A stretch of DNA of 64,000 bases from Providencia stuartii (GTDB lineage: Bacteria; Pseudomonadota; Gammaproteobacteria; Enterobacterales; Enterobacteriaceae): the NCBI RefSeq assembly GCF_029277985.1, contig NZ_CP119546.1:3162001-3226000 (forward strand), read 5' to 3'. A program made the position numbers and the translations under genes. The notes beneath the pieces were generated by a model. The model was not told where the DNA came from and ran no database searches. It saw only the letters and a program-made list of their open reading frames with translations. Below, piece by piece: positions 1 to 12,713 of the stretch (the first letter of the stretch is position 1; each line of letters begins with the position of its first letter).

Positions 1-103
1 GCAAATGTTGTTGTCCTATATACTGTTCAAGCACCTCTGGGCGCATACGCGCCGCTAGAGGTTGAAATTCATTTTGTGAAAAATCGAGTGATAGGTTACC
101 CAC
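1..103 (-). CDS. rarA: RarA (MgsA) replication-associated recombination ATPase, N-terminal part only
   Basis: Only the first 34 codons are inside the window; the gene runs off the left edge. The reverse strand opens with GTG at 103, giving a start (M)[12 protein letters not shown] followed by [18 protein letters not shown], which is the well conserved start of the RarA AAA+ ATPase that acts at stalled replication forks. A good ribosome binding site (AGAGGA) lies just upstream and overlaps the end of lolA, whose stop is 9 bp away. The order lolA-rarA is the usual enterobacterial one, so the two are probably co-transcribed. Confidence 0.9.
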   Translation of the reverse strand, partial: MGNLSLDFSQNEFQPLAARMRPEVLEQYIGQQHL

Positions 104-112
104 TATTTCCTC

Positions 113-733
113 TTATTGACCACCAGAGCGTTGATCATCGAGTGTGACACCTTTTGGTACAGCAAAGGTGAATTGACGCTTATCAACAGGCCCATTCTTT
201 TGTTCTTTAAGTTGGTAGGCACTTGTTTGCCCATCTTGTTCAATCGCAGAAAACTTCTCAATGGTACCTTCAGGTGAAACGGTAATAGAAAAGCGTTTCA
301 AAGTGCCATTCGTGAGCTTAGGCTTCAAATCAAACGTATTCCCCTGCTGAATAATCGAATACTGTTTCCAATCTGACGGATTATTGCGGGTAATTAATAA
401 AAATGGCGTATCTTGGGTCGCATCTGCAAGATTTGTCACCGTAACTTGTTCTACAAATGGGTTGTAAAACCATAAGTTTTTACCGTCAGAGACTAAGACA
501 CTCTCATCAGGCGATGTCATATTCCAATTAAATAAATTCGGGCGCTGTAACCATAACTCGCCAACACCTTCTTGAACCAAATCACCTTCAGGGCTAGTGA
601 CTTTTTGAGAGAAGCTAGCATGAAAGCTATTGACCTTATTCAGACGTTCCTGAAGGTCTTTGCTGGCATCTGCCAGCACTGAGCCGATATGTAAACTTAG
701 GGCTAATGCCCCCAATAACATCATTTTTTTCAT
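113..733 (-). CDS. lolA: LolA, periplasmic outer-membrane lipoprotein carrier
   Basis: LolA takes lipoproteins released by LolCDE and carries them through the periplasm to LolB. The predicted protein is 206 aa, close to the usual 203. It starts [14 protein letters not shown] with a Sec signal peptide probably cut after SVLA, then [16 protein letters not shown], typical of mature LolA. The open frame extends 23 codons further upstream, but that part (MGCCKRNGQ...) lacks a signal peptide and is not LolA-like, so the internal ATG at 733 is taken as the start. It lies downstream of ftsK and upstream of rarA in the same direction, as in related enterics. Confidence 0.95.
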   Translation of the reverse strand: MKKMMLLGALALSLHIGSVLADASKDLQERLNKVNSFHASFSQKVTSPEGDLVQEGVGELWLQRPNLFNWNMTSPDESVLVSDGKNLWFYNPFVEQVTVTNLADATQDTPFLLITRNNPSDWKQYSIIQQGNTFDLKPKLTNGTLKRFSITVSPEGTIEKFSAIEQDGQTSAYQLKEQKNGPVDKRQFTFAVPKGVTLDDQRSGGQ

Positions 734-810
734 CGAACAAAGACCTTTTATTGATACCGTAATAAGCACTACGCTTTGGCCATTGCGCTTGCAACAACCC
801 ACACTATAAA

Positions 811-3800
811 TTAGTAATCAGCTTGCCGCGGAGAGAGTACCTCACGGTTACCATTATGGCCCGGCTCACTCACAATACCTTGTGTTTCCATCTGTTCGAC
901 AATTCGCGCTGCGCGGTTATAACCGATACGGAACTGACGCTGAACACCAGAAATTGAAACACGTTGTTTATCGACAACAAACTCAACGGCTTGGTCAAAT
1001 AATGGATCGAGCTCCTCTTCCGCACTATCGTAGCCGCCTCCCTCATTTTCATCGCTGCATTTAGTGATGCTATCGATATATTGAGGACGTCCACGTGCTT
1101 TCCAGTCATTCACCACCGCATGCACTTCCTGGTCACGAACAAACGCACCATGAACGCGAACAGGAATCGATGAGTTAGGAGGTAAATACAACATATCCCC
1201 CATTCCCAGCAAGGACTCTGCACCGCCCTGATCAAGAATGGTTCGTGAATCAATTTTACTCGAAACAGTAAATGCAATTCGAGTTGGAATATTGGCTTTA
1301 ATCAAACCAGTAATAATATCCACCGATGGGCGTTGTGTCGCCAAGACTAGATGAATACCTGCCGCACGTGCTTTTTGTGCAAGGCGAGCAATCAGCTCTT
1401 CAACTTTTTTACCGGCAGTCATCATTAGGTCGGCAAATTCATCAACCATCACGACAATATACGGCTCTTTTTTCAGCATGGGATGTTCCATTTCCATGCT
1501 ATCGCTCGGTTTCCAATGAGGATCTGGAATGGGTCTTCCCATCTCCTCAGCGGCTTTAATTTTATCATTGTAGCCTGCTAAATTGCGCACCCCGAGCGCC
1601 GACATTAATTTATAACGGCGTTCCATTTCGTTGACACACCAACGTAATGCATTTGCAGCATCTTTCATGTCGGTGACAACTTCCGTCAATAAATGAGGAA
1701 TGCCTTCATAAATAGACAATTCCAACATTTTCGGGTCGATCATGATAAAGCGTACATCTTCGGGCTTAGATTTATATAGGATACTGAGGATCATGGCGTT
1801 GACCCCTACAGATTTACCTGAGCCCGTTGTTCCCGCGACCAATAGATGAGGCATTTTTGCCAGATCTGCGATAACAGGATCCCCTTCAATATCTTTCCCT
1901 AACACCATGGTTAATGGTGATGAACTATGCCTAAATTGTTCGCAATCTAACACTTCTCTTAGATAAACGGTTTGCCGTTTCTCATTAGGTAGCTCAAGGC
2001 CTACGTAAGGTTTACCAGGGATAACTTCAACCACCCTGACTGCCGTTGTTGAAAGTGAGCGAGCAAGGTCTCGTGATAATGTCGAAATACGTGCGGCTTT
2101 TACCCCTGGCGCTAAATCCAGTTCAAATCGGGTAATAACAGGCCCCGGTGAAAAACCAACAACATCAGCTTTAACACGATAATCATTTAAACGCGCTTCA
2201 ATCAATCTCGCCGTCTGCTCTAATGTAAACATATCCACAGGCTCTTCTTGAGCTGGAGGCGTGGTTAACAAGTCCAAAGAAGGCATTGGCGTTGTTGGTT
2301 TAGGCAACGGCTGATCATTACGCACCAAGAATGGGTGAAATAGACTATCTTGTTGTGGCTGTTGCGGCTGTTGTGGCTGTTGCGGCTGTTGCGGCTGTTG
2401 CGGCTGTTGCGGCTGTTGCGGCTGTTGCGGCTGTTGCGGCTGTTGCGGCTGTTGCGGCACAACAGTATCAGTCCGGTAAGCAGCGCTGTCCAGCATTGGC
2501 GACACATTTTTTACTGTATTGTCGACTGGAGGTGTATTTGAGTTACTCGCCGTTGTTGTCGCGCTAAATGATGGCATAAACAGTGGATCCGCCGGTTCTT
2601 CATTAACCAGATCATTAACTGGAGAGAAACTATCCAGCACTGAAATATGTTCACTTAGGTCAAAATTCGGCTCAACGCTATCATTGGCTCTATCATGCTC
2701 TGACGGTTGAGTCGATAGGCCATTATCAGGCGTTGTCAATTGATGAGCCTGAGGCTCTACTTGCGTTGATGAGGTAGGCCAACGGTGCTCGATGTCCGGT
2801 TGAGTATAACGCGTAGCAACTGGCTCAATTTTTTCGCTCCTCGGTTCCGATGGCGTGATATCGAGAGGGATTGATGCATCATCGTCATGGCCACTATCTT
2901 CATCAACGCCATAACGTTCACGTTGCTGCTGCAAAAATTGCTCACGTAGCCTATTTTCTTGTTCGTTATCGTCATCTTGCTGCTGATTCTCTTCAGAAGA
3001 AGACCATTGCTGATAAACTTGCTCGCGTTGTAATGCTTCTTCCTTGCGACGCTGAAGCTCAGCATCACGCTGTGAAGGAATTCGAATACCATACAGCTCT
3101 CTACGCGTTGGCAGGCGCACAGGATTTGGACGAGGTAATTCAGGCTCTAAGTTTTGTTTTACCTGTGCGTGGCGCTCCAGTGCCGCAACAGAAATTCCTG
3201 CTGCTGCTAATGCCGCAGGGTCGGCAACCCTATCAGACATCGATTGCCCATTTGCCTGAGATACGGCATCGCTTACCGGTGAAATAGGCATTGTTGGCTC
3301 AGGTGTATTTTGTGCACCCGACAGCCCCGAAAATGAAGAAAGTGTGTTCTGTTCAATCGGTGCTTGCTTTTGTTGTTCAGCTTGTTGCTGACTTAATGAT
3401 GGCGATGCTGTTTGAGGTTGTGCATGATTTAAGGATTGCCAATCAACAGGTTGTTCACGACTTGGATTCATTGAGTGAGTCGAAACATCATTGAGACTAT
3501 TTTCAGGTTGCTGTACCGCGTGGCTTGACGCTTGCGGATTTTCATTCGTTTTAAATTGAAAATCTCTATCGTACACAACTGGTTGATAATCGTCAGGCAC
3601 TTCAAAGTGATATGCCTCTTGCTGCTCGGTGGCTGAAAATGAGGGTAAATTTTCATCCTCTGCTGCTAGGGATGAGGCCACCGGGGTATCCGTGTGTTCA
3701 GTCTGCATTGCCACGGGTTGTGTTGTCGCTTGTGGTTCACCCACGTCAACCGCGGCTAATTCACTAATTGTGGGTGAAGAAAATAATACATCGTCGCTAT

Positions 3801-4515
3801 CCGCATCGAAATTTTCGATGGCCTGACGTTCAGCTTCTTGTGCCCGTTGCAAAGCATCTTCTGCTTCTTCCACGTCATAGTCTACAGTATCATCACCACG
3901 TGCACGGTTAGTCATCAGTGTAAGAGGGATTAGCACCGCAGCACCAATTTTTTCCGCTATCGTCAACCAAGACCAGCCTGTAAATAGCGTAAAGCTGATT
4001 GCCCATAGAAAAAGCAAGGCAAGTGTAGCACCTAATGCGTTGAACCATGGCATGATAGCGTTACTGAACACACTACCTATCACGCCACCAGAAGAGAAAT
4101 TGGGCAAATCATCGAAATTAAGTGCAGCGAGGCCACAGGATGATAAGATCAGTGCTAACCCACCAATCAAACGTAATGAGAGTGAGAAAAAGTCGATGTA
4201 ACGACGCTGGCTTTCATAGCGATAGATGCTCCAGCAACCAAGCAACAATAACGGCGGGATGGCAAATGCAAGGATCCCAAAAGCAGAAAAGAGAATATCC
4301 GCACTCCATGAGCCAACACTTCCCCCCAAGTTTTTAACTGGCGCATTCCATGTGGTCTGTGACCAGCTCGGGTCTGAAGGGTTGAAACTCAACAATGCGA
4401 CCATTAAGAATATGGCACTCAAACAAATGGCCAGCAAAATGACTTCGAGTAGTCGTCTGCCGCTACTGAGTTTTTTAAATCGAATGTGTTTGTCTTCTGT
4501 ATATTCTTGGCTCAT
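811..4515 (-). CDS. ftsK: FtsK, septal DNA translocase
   Basis: FtsK anchors at the division septum and pumps DNA toward dif for XerCD resolution. The start [20 protein letters not shown] matches the conserved FtsK N-terminus, so ATG 4515 is preferred over the longer open frame. In order there are: hydrophobic membrane segments (about residues 25-210); a long acidic, Gln/Pro-rich linker (about 230-790) with a PQQ repeat; the RecA-like motor with Walker [10 protein letters not shown] (about 895) and Walker [11 protein letters not shown] (about 1020); and a C-terminal gamma winged helix (about 1170-1234). At 1234 aa it is somewhat shorter than the roughly 1330 aa E. coli protein, the difference lying mostly in the linker. 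It is followed by lolA. Confidence 0.96.
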   Translation of the reverse strand: MSQEYTEDKHIRFKKLSSGRRLLEVILLAICLSAIFLMVALLSFNPSDPSWSQTTWNAPVKNLGGSVGSWSADILFSAFGILAFAIPPLLLLGCWSIYRYESQRRYIDFFSLSLRLIGGLALILSSCGLAALNFDDLPNFSSGGVIGSVFSNAIMPWFNALGATLALLFLWAISFTLFTGWSWLTIAEKIGAAVLIPLTLMTNRARGDDTVDYDVEEAEDALQRAQEAERQAIENFDADSDDVLFSSPTISELAAVDVGEPQATTQPVAMQTEHTDTPVASSLAAEDENLPSFSATEQQEAYHFEVPDDYQPVVYDRDFQFKTNENPQASSHAVQQPENSLNDVSTHSMNPSREQPVDWQSLNHAQPQTASPSLSQQQAEQQKQAPIEQNTLSSFSGLSGAQNTPEPTMPISPVSDAVSQANGQSMSDRVADPAALAAAGISVAALERHAQVKQNLEPELPRPNPVRLPTRRELYGIRIPSQRDAELQRRKEEALQREQVYQQWSSSEENQQQDDDNEQENRLREQFLQQQRERYGVDEDSGHDDDASIPLDITPSEPRSEKIEPVATRYTQPDIEHRWPTSSTQVEPQAHQLTTPDNGLSTQPSEHDRANDSVEPNFDLSEHISVLDSFSPVNDLVNEEPADPLFMPSFSATTTASNSNTPPVDNTVKNVSPMLDSAAYRTDTVVPQQPQQPQQPQQPQQPQQPQQPQQPQQPQQPQQPQQDSLFHPFLVRNDQPLPKPTTPMPSLDLLTTPPAQEEPVDMFTLEQTARLIEARLNDYRVKADVVGFSPGPVITRFELDLAPGVKAARISTLSRDLARSLSTTAVRVVEVIPGKPYVGLELPNEKRQTVYLREVLDCEQFRHSSSPLTMVLGKDIEGDPVIADLAKMPHLLVAGTTGSGKSVGVNAMILSILYKSKPEDVRFIMIDPKMLELSIYEGIPHLLTEVVTDMKDAANALRWCVNEMERRYKLMSALGVRNLAGYNDKIKAAEEMGRPIPDPHWKPSDSMEMEHPMLKKEPYIVVMVDEFADLMMTAGKKVEELIARLAQKARAAGIHLVLATQRPSVDIITGLIKANIPTRIAFTVSSKIDSRTILDQGGAESLLGMGDMLYLPPNSSIPVRVHGAFVRDQEVHAVVNDWKARGRPQYIDSITKCSDENEGGGYDSAEEELDPLFDQAVEFVVDKQRVSISGVQRQFRIGYNRAARIVEQMETQGIVSEPGHNGNREVLSPRQADY
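2351..2458 (-). repeat. Twelve-copy 9-bp tandem repeat in ftsK linker, encoding (PQQ)12
   Basis: Twelve consecutive copies of the 9-mer tgttgcggc (plus strand), with tgttgtggc at units 1 and 3. Read on the minus strand they encode twelve Pro-Gln-Gln triplets at about residues 686-722 of FtsK, in the flexible linker. The unit is a multiple of three, so slippage would change linker length without breaking the frame. It is likely to be a length-variable locus between strains. Confidence 0.95.
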
Positions 4516-4969
4516 TACTGTTTCTTTACTGACTGATGATGTCACCCATGTCGAAACGAATTCATCGGAATTCGCTATGATGATAAGCACATTGTGAAAG
4601 CCATTCTAACACCAATCACCGTCTTGTGCGTGACTTGTTGCCACTATGGCAAACTAAACAACTATAGGCACTGCAAGATGCAGTATTTCATCTTACAGTT
4701 GATGATTCAATTTCTATTTGATGTTAAAAATCTTAATTATTTATAGCTTTAATATCAATAGATTGAAACTAGAACTTGCGGTTATCTAGGGTATTTTCAG
4801 AAAAAATCATATCAACAACGCACGGCGTGACTGAAAGTGGATGGAAAATTACTTAAAAAGAGAGAAAATCCAACATCAAAAACGGAACAACGCTGAGTAA
4901 ACTCAGCGTTGAAACAGCAGTGCGGCAACAATCTGTTATGTTGCCCAGAAATGAGACTATCGAAGATAG
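4516..4969. other. Intergenic region between lrp and ftsK
   Basis: 454 bp with no convincing gene. It holds the lrp terminator hairpin near the lrp side and must contain the ftsK promoter(s). The stretch 4700-4780 is notably AT-rich. I could not fix promoter boxes with confidence. Confidence 0.6.
4878..4910 (-). terminator. Rho-independent terminator downstream of lrp
   Basis: Perfect 9-bp inverted repeat aacgctgag / ctcagcgtt (4889-4897 and 4902-4910) with a 4-nt loop. Read on the minus strand it is followed a few bases later by a run of five T (4878-4882). It lies 60 bp past the lrp stop codon. The gap between stem and T-run makes it less than ideal. Confidence 0.6.
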
Positions 4970-5464
4970 TTAGCGCGTTTTAATAACCAGACGGTTACTT
5001 TGCTTCACTTCTTCCATAACTACATATGTACGCGTATCGTTAACACCTGGTAGACGCAGCAGAGTCTCACCGAGTAGCTTACGATAAGCGGACATATCAG
5101 GCACACGCGTTTTCAACAAATAATCGAAGTCACCAGAAACTAAATGACATTCTTGGATCTCTTCGAGTTTTTGCACCGCGGTATTAAATTGCTCAAACAC
5201 ATCTGGTGCACCACGGTTTAAGGTGATTTCAACGAAAACCAGTAGTGATGCGTCTAAATAGTGAGGGTTCAGTAGTGCTGTATAGCCAGAAATAAACCCT
5301 TGTCTCTCCAAACGACGAACACGCTCCAAACATGGCGTTGGTGACAACCCCACACGCTTAGACAATTCTACGTTTGAAATACGCCCGTCTTTCTGTAGTT
5401 CGTTTAGAATATTCCTATCAATACGGTCGAGGTCTTTTCCAGGACGCTTTTTATTGTCAATCAT
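4970..5464 (-). CDS. lrp: Lrp, leucine-responsive global regulator
   Basis: Lrp is a nucleoid-associated feast/famine regulator whose DNA binding is tuned by leucine. The 164-aa product is full length. Residues 10-60 hold the AsnC/Lrp helix-turn-helix (DLDRIDRNILNELQKDGRIS, then ELSKRVGLSPTPCLERVRRL). The C-terminal RAM ligand domain includes the typical GDFDYLLKTRVPDM and LPGVNDTRTY segments. The gene is divergent from trxB, with ftsK downstream in the same direction, as in other enterics. Several genes in this window (sdaC-sdaB, his) belong to the amino-acid metabolism that Lrp commonly controls. Confidence 0.97.
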   Translation of the reverse strand: MIDNKKRPGKDLDRIDRNILNELQKDGRISNVELSKRVGLSPTPCLERVRRLERQGFISGYTALLNPHYLDASLLVFVEITLNRGAPDVFEQFNTAVQKLEEIQECHLVSGDFDYLLKTRVPDMSAYRKLLGETLLRLPGVNDTRTYVVMEEVKQSNRLVIKTR

Positions 5465-6968
<1,504 letters not shown>

Positions 6969-6992
6969 TATTAGCCGAGTATCAACACCATT

Positions 6993-7018
6993 AGGCACCT
7001 TAAACTGGTGCCTTTTTT
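6993..7018 (+). terminator. Rho-independent terminator of trxB
   Basis: Stem aggcacc / ggtgcct (6993-6999 and 7007-7013) with a 7-nt loop followed directly by a run of T. It lies 24 bp after the trxB stop. Confidence 0.85.
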
Positions 7019-7143
7019 ATTTCTATCTCTCATTCAAATTCATCGAAACATCCGTTTTTTTCAGAACAAGTTCAATAGGTATTTGATGCCTCCAATCTAT
7101 AATGAACTCATCGCCAATATACGCTTCTACTAAAGGGAACCTC

Positions 7144-8817
7144 ATGGGTCAGCAAACACTGAAAGAATCAGTTAGTCGTTACGCCTATCTTTTTGTTGCC
7201 CTACTTGCCATTGTGCAAGCAACGATTATTCTTTACTCAACGAATTATTCAGTACAGCAAGAGATTGGCTTAAGTGAACAATATTTTTATTTGTCATTAT
7301 TACTCGCGATTTTTGTTCCTTCTGCCACCAGTTACTTATTTACCCAAGTTAAAGCAGCCGTTTTCTATCTTAATATTTTGATCATCATTTTATTAACGAT
7401 TTGGATCAGTTTATGGCAGGCTAGGCACTCAGCATCAAGCAGCGATGCCCACTTCTTTCTCGCATTTTTGACATTAACCATCCTGTTTTTCGTCTTACTG
7501 CCTTGGATGCAAATGCGTCAATTTTCTGGTACATGGCAGATCAATTATGCCTGTTTGATTAGTTTCTATATCAAAAATACGCTATTAGGCATACTGGCCT
7601 CAGTGATTGGCGGATTACTGACCGCACTCATTTTACTGGCCAGTTTCTTATTTCAAACTGTTAACTTATTTTTTTTGCACGATATATTGAGCCATGAATT
7701 TACCTTATGGTTAAGCTTTACATTAGGCTTTAACATAGGGCTGATTTTTTTACGCTCCAACTTTGAGCTTCAATTAAGTCATTTCGTAAGTTATATCGCC
7801 CGCTTCTTCTTGATCGTTTTACATGTTATTGCCATTGTATTCGTGATTGGCCTTCTCTTTTCATCTTTTACGGAACTGAAATATTCAGATTTTGGTTCTA
7901 TCACGCTATTGTGGTTTTTACTCCTCAATATTATTTTAATTAACCTAACTTATGGTGATGGTAGTTATCAATATCAGCTCCCTTCATGGCTAACCCCGTT
8001 TATGTTATTGAGCATTCTTTTGCTGAATGTTTTCTCCTTCCTATCACTCTACGGTATTTTTATTCGTGTCAATCAATACAGTTGGAGTGTTGAGCGTTTA
8101 TATGCCTCTACAATCGCACTCTTTTTCACTGCTGTTGTTTTAGCGTATAGCGTTGTAGTGATCCTCAAAAGGCAACGTTGGGTACTAACATTAGGCACCA
8201 TTAACAAAGTGGCACTCTTAGGCTTAATTGCCACTATTTTGCTCATTAATAGCCCTATTTTTGATTTCCAGCGGATAACGTTAAATAGCCTATTAGCCGG
8301 TGTTGAAAAGGGGAAAATTGAAGTTAACCCAATGCTTGCCCGTGATTTAGGTCAATTAGGTCCCGACGGTAAACAAGCCTTAGCACAATTAAAATTGAAT
8401 CCAGACTATAAAAAACAGCTTGAAATGGTGATGCCTTATGACGAATCCAGCAGATCACTCAAAGATGTGTTAGTAATAGCGAAAAACAGTGCAGATTTGC
8501 CTGATAGTTGGTGGAATATCAGTGATAAATCATATGAATGGTACTGTACTGCAAGTGTTGAGCCTAATAACTGTCTTGGTTTTATGGCCGATGTTAACCA
8601 AGATGGGCGTGATGACGTTGTGATGTGTTATGCATATAAAGAAAGCAATTATTTTGATTGTCTTATTTGGCAGCAAAAAGAAGAAAATTGGCTCGTTGTG
8701 GATACACAAACACACCAGTATGATTCGTCAGAATCGCTAAATACGGCTTGGAATAAACTGTTAAATGGGCAATTTGGCTTAGCACCTAAAGAATGGCGTC
8801 AAATTGTGCCAAAATAA
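7144..8817 (+). CDS. DUF4153-type polytopic inner-membrane protein
   Basis: 557 aa. About ten to twelve strongly hydrophobic segments fill residues 10-385, ending with a segment like the DUF4153 family (NQYSWSVERLYASTIALFFT). After that comes a soluble C-terminal region of about 160 aa containing DVNQDGRDDVVMCY, an EF-hand-like Asp-rich loop. The function of the family is not established. The start ATG 7144 is chosen because a strong aaaggga lies 5-6 nt upstream, whereas the upstream ATG at 7102 has no ribosome binding site. It sits alone between trxB and cydD, where E. coli has no gene. Confidence 0.7.
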   Translation: MGQQTLKESVSRYAYLFVALLAIVQATIILYSTNYSVQQEIGLSEQYFYLSLLLAIFVPSATSYLFTQVKAAVFYLNILIIILLTIWISLWQARHSASSSDAHFFLAFLTLTILFFVLLPWMQMRQFSGTWQINYACLISFYIKNTLLGILASVIGGLLTALILLASFLFQTVNLFFLHDILSHEFTLWLSFTLGFNIGLIFLRSNFELQLSHFVSYIARFFLIVLHVIAIVFVIGLLFSSFTELKYSDFGSITLLWFLLLNIILINLTYGDGSYQYQLPSWLTPFMLLSILLLNVFSFLSLYGIFIRVNQYSWSVERLYASTIALFFTAVVLAYSVVVILKRQRWVLTLGTINKVALLGLIATILLINSPIFDFQRITLNSLLAGVEKGKIEVNPMLARDLGQLGPDGKQALAQLKLNPDYKKQLEMVMPYDESSRSLKDVLVIAKNSADLPDSWWNISDKSYEWYCTASVEPNNCLGFMADVNQDGRDDVVMCYAYKESNYFDCLIWQQKEENWLVVDTQTHQYDSSESLNTAWNKLLNGQFGLAPKEWRQIVPK

Positions 8818-9193
8818 TCAAGTTAACACAGGAGGTAATAGCAATACTGATAAGTAAAGCTATTACCTACTATTATATTTATTCCCAATTAAATATGATG
8901 GAATTGCTTAGGCTCCCCTTAGCTTCATATATCAATGGCACGATTAGAGGATACCGATAAATTATTTATTCATTCTCTTGATTTTAATTTCAAATAACCG
9001 TCGATTGTTCTTTACCTTTATAAAACATATCAATAACAATTATCTGGACTGTTTTAATAACACACTTTTATTATGCAACATATCGCAAAGAAGCTGTTAT
9101 GATAGATAAAAAATTCCGTTATGCTGTAACCTATCACTTATTTTAGCTAGCGGCACACTCTCAATATAAAACTATACCTGCACACTGATCATT
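8818..9193. other. Intergenic region upstream of cydDC
   Basis: 376 bp with no credible gene. A 10-bp inverted repeat aggtaatagc / gctattacct (8833-8842 and 8859-8868), just after the upstream stop, may end that transcript, although no clean T-run follows. The remainder is AT-rich and must hold the cydDC promoter. I could not assign boxes safely. Confidence 0.5.
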
Positions 9194-10960
9194 ATGGATA
9201 AAACAAGACAGACTGAATTGGTACGTTGGTTAAAACAGCATAGTACATCGGCAAAACGCTGGTTACGCATTTCTATGCTATTAGGCGTTGTTAGTGGCCT
9301 GCTCATTATCGCTCAAGCATGGTTCTTAGCGGTGATACTGCAAGCACTGATTATGGATCATATCCCTCGGGAACAATTGGTTACCCCCTTTGTACTGCTC
9401 CTTATCGTATTTGTATTACGTGCGCTCGTAACCTTAATTCGAGAACGTGTTGGCTTTCGTTGTGGGCAAGTCGTACGCCAAGAAGTTCGCGCTATGGTCT
9501 TGAATAAGTTGCAACAATTAGGTCCTGTGTGGGTAAAAGGTAAACCCGCGGGGAGTTGGGCAACGATTGTTCTCGAACAAATCGAGGATATGCAAGAATA
9601 CTATTCACGCTACCTACCGCAAATGTATCTGGCAAGTATCATTCCAATGATGATCCTGATTGCCATCTTTCCATTTAACTGGGCAGCGGGTTTGATACTT
9701 TTTGCGACAGCGCCATTGATTCCCATTTTTATGGCGCTGGTCGGTCTTGGTGCGGCAGATGCCAACCGTCGTAACTTTATTGCGCTAGGTCGCCTCAGTG
9801 GCAGCTTTTTGGATCGGTTACGCGGGTTAGATACTTTGCGGTTATTTTTCCGTGAAAAAGCAGAGGTTCAACAAATTCGGGAATCAACCGAAGATTTCCG
9901 TTCACGAACCATGGAAGTACTCAGAATGGCGTTCCTCTCCTCGGGGGTTTTAGAGTTCTTTGCTTCTATTTCAATTGCTATCGTTGCCGTCTATTTTGGT
10001 TTTTCTTATCTCGGCGAACTAAATTTTGGTAGCTATGGCTTACCTGTTACCATGTTTGCGGGTTTTCTTGCCTTAATCCTATCCCCTGAGTTCTTCCAAC
10101 CGCTACGCGATCTGGGCACCTATTATCATGCGAAAGCACAAGCAGTAGGTGCGGCCGAAAGCCTCGTGACCTTGTTAGAAAGCGATGGCGAACAGGTAAC
10201 CGAAACAGGCAATAAAACACCGCTCGATCAACCTATTCGCATCCAAGCCGAAGGATTAGAAATTTTTTCTCATGACGGCCAACGTCTTGTCGGCCCTCTC
10301 GATTTTATTATTGAACCACAACAACGCGTTGCCATTGTTGGGCAAAGTGGCGCGGGGAAAAGCTCTTTACTTAATCTATTGTTAGGGTTTTTGCCTTATC
10401 AAGGTTCAATTAAAATTAACGGTGATGAACTGAACGAGCTTTGCCATGAAAAATGGCGAGTATTCATTGGCTGGGTTGGGCAAAATCCACATTTACCTGA
10501 GCAAACACTCGTCGAGAATATCTGTTTAGGTAAACCGAACGCTTCAGCAGCTGAGATACAACAAGCAATGGATGACGCTTATGTCTCAGAGTTTCTTCCT
10601 ATGCTACCTGATGGCTTAAATACCCGTCTTGGAGACTATGCGGCACGGTTATCGGTTGGGCAAGCACAACGTGTTGCGGTTGCGCGTACACTGTTAAAAC
10701 CATCCCGTATTTTATTGCTTGATGAGCCTGCCGCCAGCCTTGATGCACACAGCGAACAACGCGTTATGCATACTTTAAACCAGCTAGCGCAAAAGCAAAC
10801 GACAATTATGGTCACCCATATGCTGGAAGAAACCGTTAATTATGACCAAATTTGGGTGATGGCAAATGGCCAAATCATTCAGCGTGGCAATTATGCAGAA
10901 CTGAGTCAATCCGCTGGGCCATTTGCCCGTTTATTGACCCATCGTAATGAGGAGCTTTGA
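9194..10960 (+). CDS. cydD: CydD, heterodimeric ABC exporter subunit for heme/thiol needed for cytochrome bd
   Basis: 588 aa, half of the CydDC inner-membrane ABC transporter required for assembly of cytochrome bd oxidase and periplasmic thiol balance. The N-terminal half is a six-helix exporter domain with family-specific stretches (GKPAGSWATIVLEQI, GLGAADANRRNFIALGRLSG, PEFFQPLRDLGTYYHAKAQA). The C-terminal nucleotide-binding domain has Walker A GQSGAGKSS (about residue 382), signature LSVGQAQR (about 486) and Walker B ILLLDEPAAS. The stop at 10958-10960 is 2 nt before the cydC ATG, so translation is probably coupled. Confidence 0.96.
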   Translation: MDKTRQTELVRWLKQHSTSAKRWLRISMLLGVVSGLLIIAQAWFLAVILQALIMDHIPREQLVTPFVLLLIVFVLRALVTLIRERVGFRCGQVVRQEVRAMVLNKLQQLGPVWVKGKPAGSWATIVLEQIEDMQEYYSRYLPQMYLASIIPMMILIAIFPFNWAAGLILFATAPLIPIFMALVGLGAADANRRNFIALGRLSGSFLDRLRGLDTLRLFFREKAEVQQIRESTEDFRSRTMEVLRMAFLSSGVLEFFASISIAIVAVYFGFSYLGELNFGSYGLPVTMFAGFLALILSPEFFQPLRDLGTYYHAKAQAVGAAESLVTLLESDGEQVTETGNKTPLDQPIRIQAEGLEIFSHDGQRLVGPLDFIIEPQQRVAIVGQSGAGKSSLLNLLLGFLPYQGSIKINGDELNELCHEKWRVFIGWVGQNPHLPEQTLVENICLGKPNASAAEIQQAMDDAYVSEFLPMLPDGLNTRLGDYAARLSVGQAQRVAVARTLLKPSRILLLDEPAASLDAHSEQRVMHTLNQLAQKQTTIMVTHMLEETVNYDQIWVMANGQIIQRGNYAELSQSAGPFARLLTHRNEEL

Positions 10961-10962
10961 TA

Positions 10963-12705
10963 ATGCGAGTTCTATTACCTTTTCTGGCACTCTATCGCCG
11001 TCATTGGTTTCTGATCCTACTCGGCATGATCTTAGCCATCGTGACTTTACTTGCCAGCATCGGGCTCCTCACCTTATCTGGATGGTTCTTAGCAGGTGCG
11101 GCTATTGCCGGCTTCCCCGGTATTTACTACTTCAATTATATGCTGCCTGCTGCGGGAGTGCGAGGCGCCGCAATTTTCCGGACCGCAGGACGTTATGCTG
11201 AACGATTAGTCAGCCATGACGCGACATTCCGAGTATTGGCACATTTACGTGTTTTCGCCTTCAGCAAAATATTACCCCTGTCACCAGGCGGAATTAGTCG
11301 CTTCCGTCAAGGCGAGGTGCTTAACCGCTTGGTTGCTGACGTGGAAACCTTAGATCATCTGTATTTACGTGTGCTATCACCTATTTTTGCCGCTTTTGTG
11401 GTGATCTTCGTCCTGATTTTTGGTTTGAGCTTCCTTGATCCTCGCTTAGCGTGGACACTTGGTTGCATCATGCTCTTGTTACTGTTTACATTGCCATTCG
11501 TATTTTACCGAGCAGGTAAGCCTATCGGTCAAGAACTGACGCATTTACGCGCGCATTATCGCACAGTGCTCACATCGGCCTTGCAAGGGCAAGCTGAATT
11601 GACCTTATTCGGTGCCCTTCCCCGTTTTCGTAAAACATTGTCTGATATTGAAAGTCAGTGGCAAGTACGTCAACAACAGCAAGCTAGCCTAACGGGGTTA
11701 TCCCAAGGGATTATCCTGTTTGCTTCCGGCTTTACTGCAACACTCTTGTTGTGGATGGCAGCAGATCATGTCGGAGGGAACACAAACCCTGGTGCGTTGA
11801 TCGCTCTATTTGTGTTCTGTGCATTAGCCGCCTTTGAAGCCTTAGGGCCTGTGGCCGTTGCATTTCAACATATGGGCCAAGTGATCGCTTCAGCGGAGCG
11901 AGTATCTCAATTAATCGATGCCAAACCTGAAGTCACCTTTCCACAAAAAGGTTTATCGCTACCTCAATTGGAAAGCCTTGTCGTCGATAATATTTCTTTT
12001 ACTTATCCTGAGCAGCCTTTCCCTGTTTTAAGACAAGTGTCACTTTCACTAAAACAAGGCCAACATATTGCTTTATTGGGTAAAACAGGTTGCGGCAAAT
12101 CGACATTATTACAGCTATTAACCCGAGCTTGGGATGTTGATAGTGGTATGATCTACATTAATGGGCAGGATATCCGTGACTATAGTGAGCAAGCTCTACG
12201 CGCGATTATGTCTGTCGTTCCACAAAGGGTGCATATCTTTAGTGATACGCTACGTAATAATTTACTTCTTGCGAATGATAAAGCGACCGATAAGCAACTT
12301 AATGAAGTTCTACAACAAGTCGGCCTCGGCAATTTGCTTGAGAATGAACAAAAACTTAATGCATGGATGGGTGAAGGCGGTCGACAATTATCAGGTGGGG
12401 AGCAACGTCGTTTAGGTATCGCTCGCGCGCTTCTACATGACACGCCATTAATTTTAATGGATGAACCCACTGAAGGACTTGATGCACAAACGGAACAACA
12501 AATCCTTTCGTTGTTGAAAGAGAAATGTGCCGAGAAAACACTGATTGTCATCACGCACCGTATGCAAGGCATAGAACAAATGGATGCCATTTGCGTGATG
12601 GATAACGGTGAAATTATTGAGCAAGGTTCGCATCAAGCATTATTAGCGTCAAAAGGACGTTACTTCCAGTTTCGTCAACGCCATTTGCAACAACAGGTTC
12701 TGTGA
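10963..12705 (+). CDS. cydC: CydC, partner subunit of the CydDC ABC exporter
   Basis: 580 aa, the second half-transporter of CydDC. The start is placed at ATG 10963 ([15 protein letters not shown]), with gaggag about 8 nt upstream; a TTG two codons earlier is less likely. Exporter motifs such as [15 protein letters not shown] and [20 protein letters not shown] precede a nucleotide-binding domain with Walker [10 protein letters not shown] (about residue 372), signature LSGGEQRR (about 475) and Walker [12 protein letters not shown]. It lies between cydD and aat in one apparent operon. Confidence 0.96.
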   Translation: MRVLLPFLALYRRHWFLILLGMILAIVTLLASIGLLTLSGWFLAGAAIAGFPGIYYFNYMLPAAGVRGAAIFRTAGRYAERLVSHDATFRVLAHLRVFAFSKILPLSPGGISRFRQGEVLNRLVADVETLDHLYLRVLSPIFAAFVVIFVLIFGLSFLDPRLAWTLGCIMLLLLFTLPFVFYRAGKPIGQELTHLRAHYRTVLTSALQGQAELTLFGALPRFRKTLSDIESQWQVRQQQQASLTGLSQGIILFASGFTATLLLWMAADHVGGNTNPGALIALFVFCALAAFEALGPVAVAFQHMGQVIASAERVSQLIDAKPEVTFPQKGLSLPQLESLVVDNISFTYPEQPFPVLRQVSLSLKQGQHIALLGKTGCGKSTLLQLLTRAWDVDSGMIYINGQDIRDYSEQALRAIMSVVPQRVHIFSDTLRNNLLLANDKATDKQLNEVLQQVGLGNLLENEQKLNAWMGEGGRQLSGGEQRRLGIARALLHDTPLILMDEPTEGLDAQTEQQILSLLKEKCAEKTLIVITHRMQGIEQMDAICVMDNGEIIEQGSHQALLASKGRYFQFRQRHLQQQVL

Positions 12706-12713
12706 GGCACATC

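Noticed and set aside
2351..2458. Regular repeats that might suggest a CRISPR-like array
   Set aside because: The units are contiguous 9-mers without spacers and encode Pro-Gln-Gln in frame inside ftsK.
2871..3287. Long open frame antisense to the ftsK linker (138 codons)
   Set aside because: Low-complexity His/Ala composition arising from the Gln-rich linker of ftsK; no ribosome binding site or family.
12180..12590. Long open frame antisense to cydC (136 codons, Ser/Cys-rich)
   Set aside because: It is the complement of a well conserved ABC ATPase domain and has no family features of its own.
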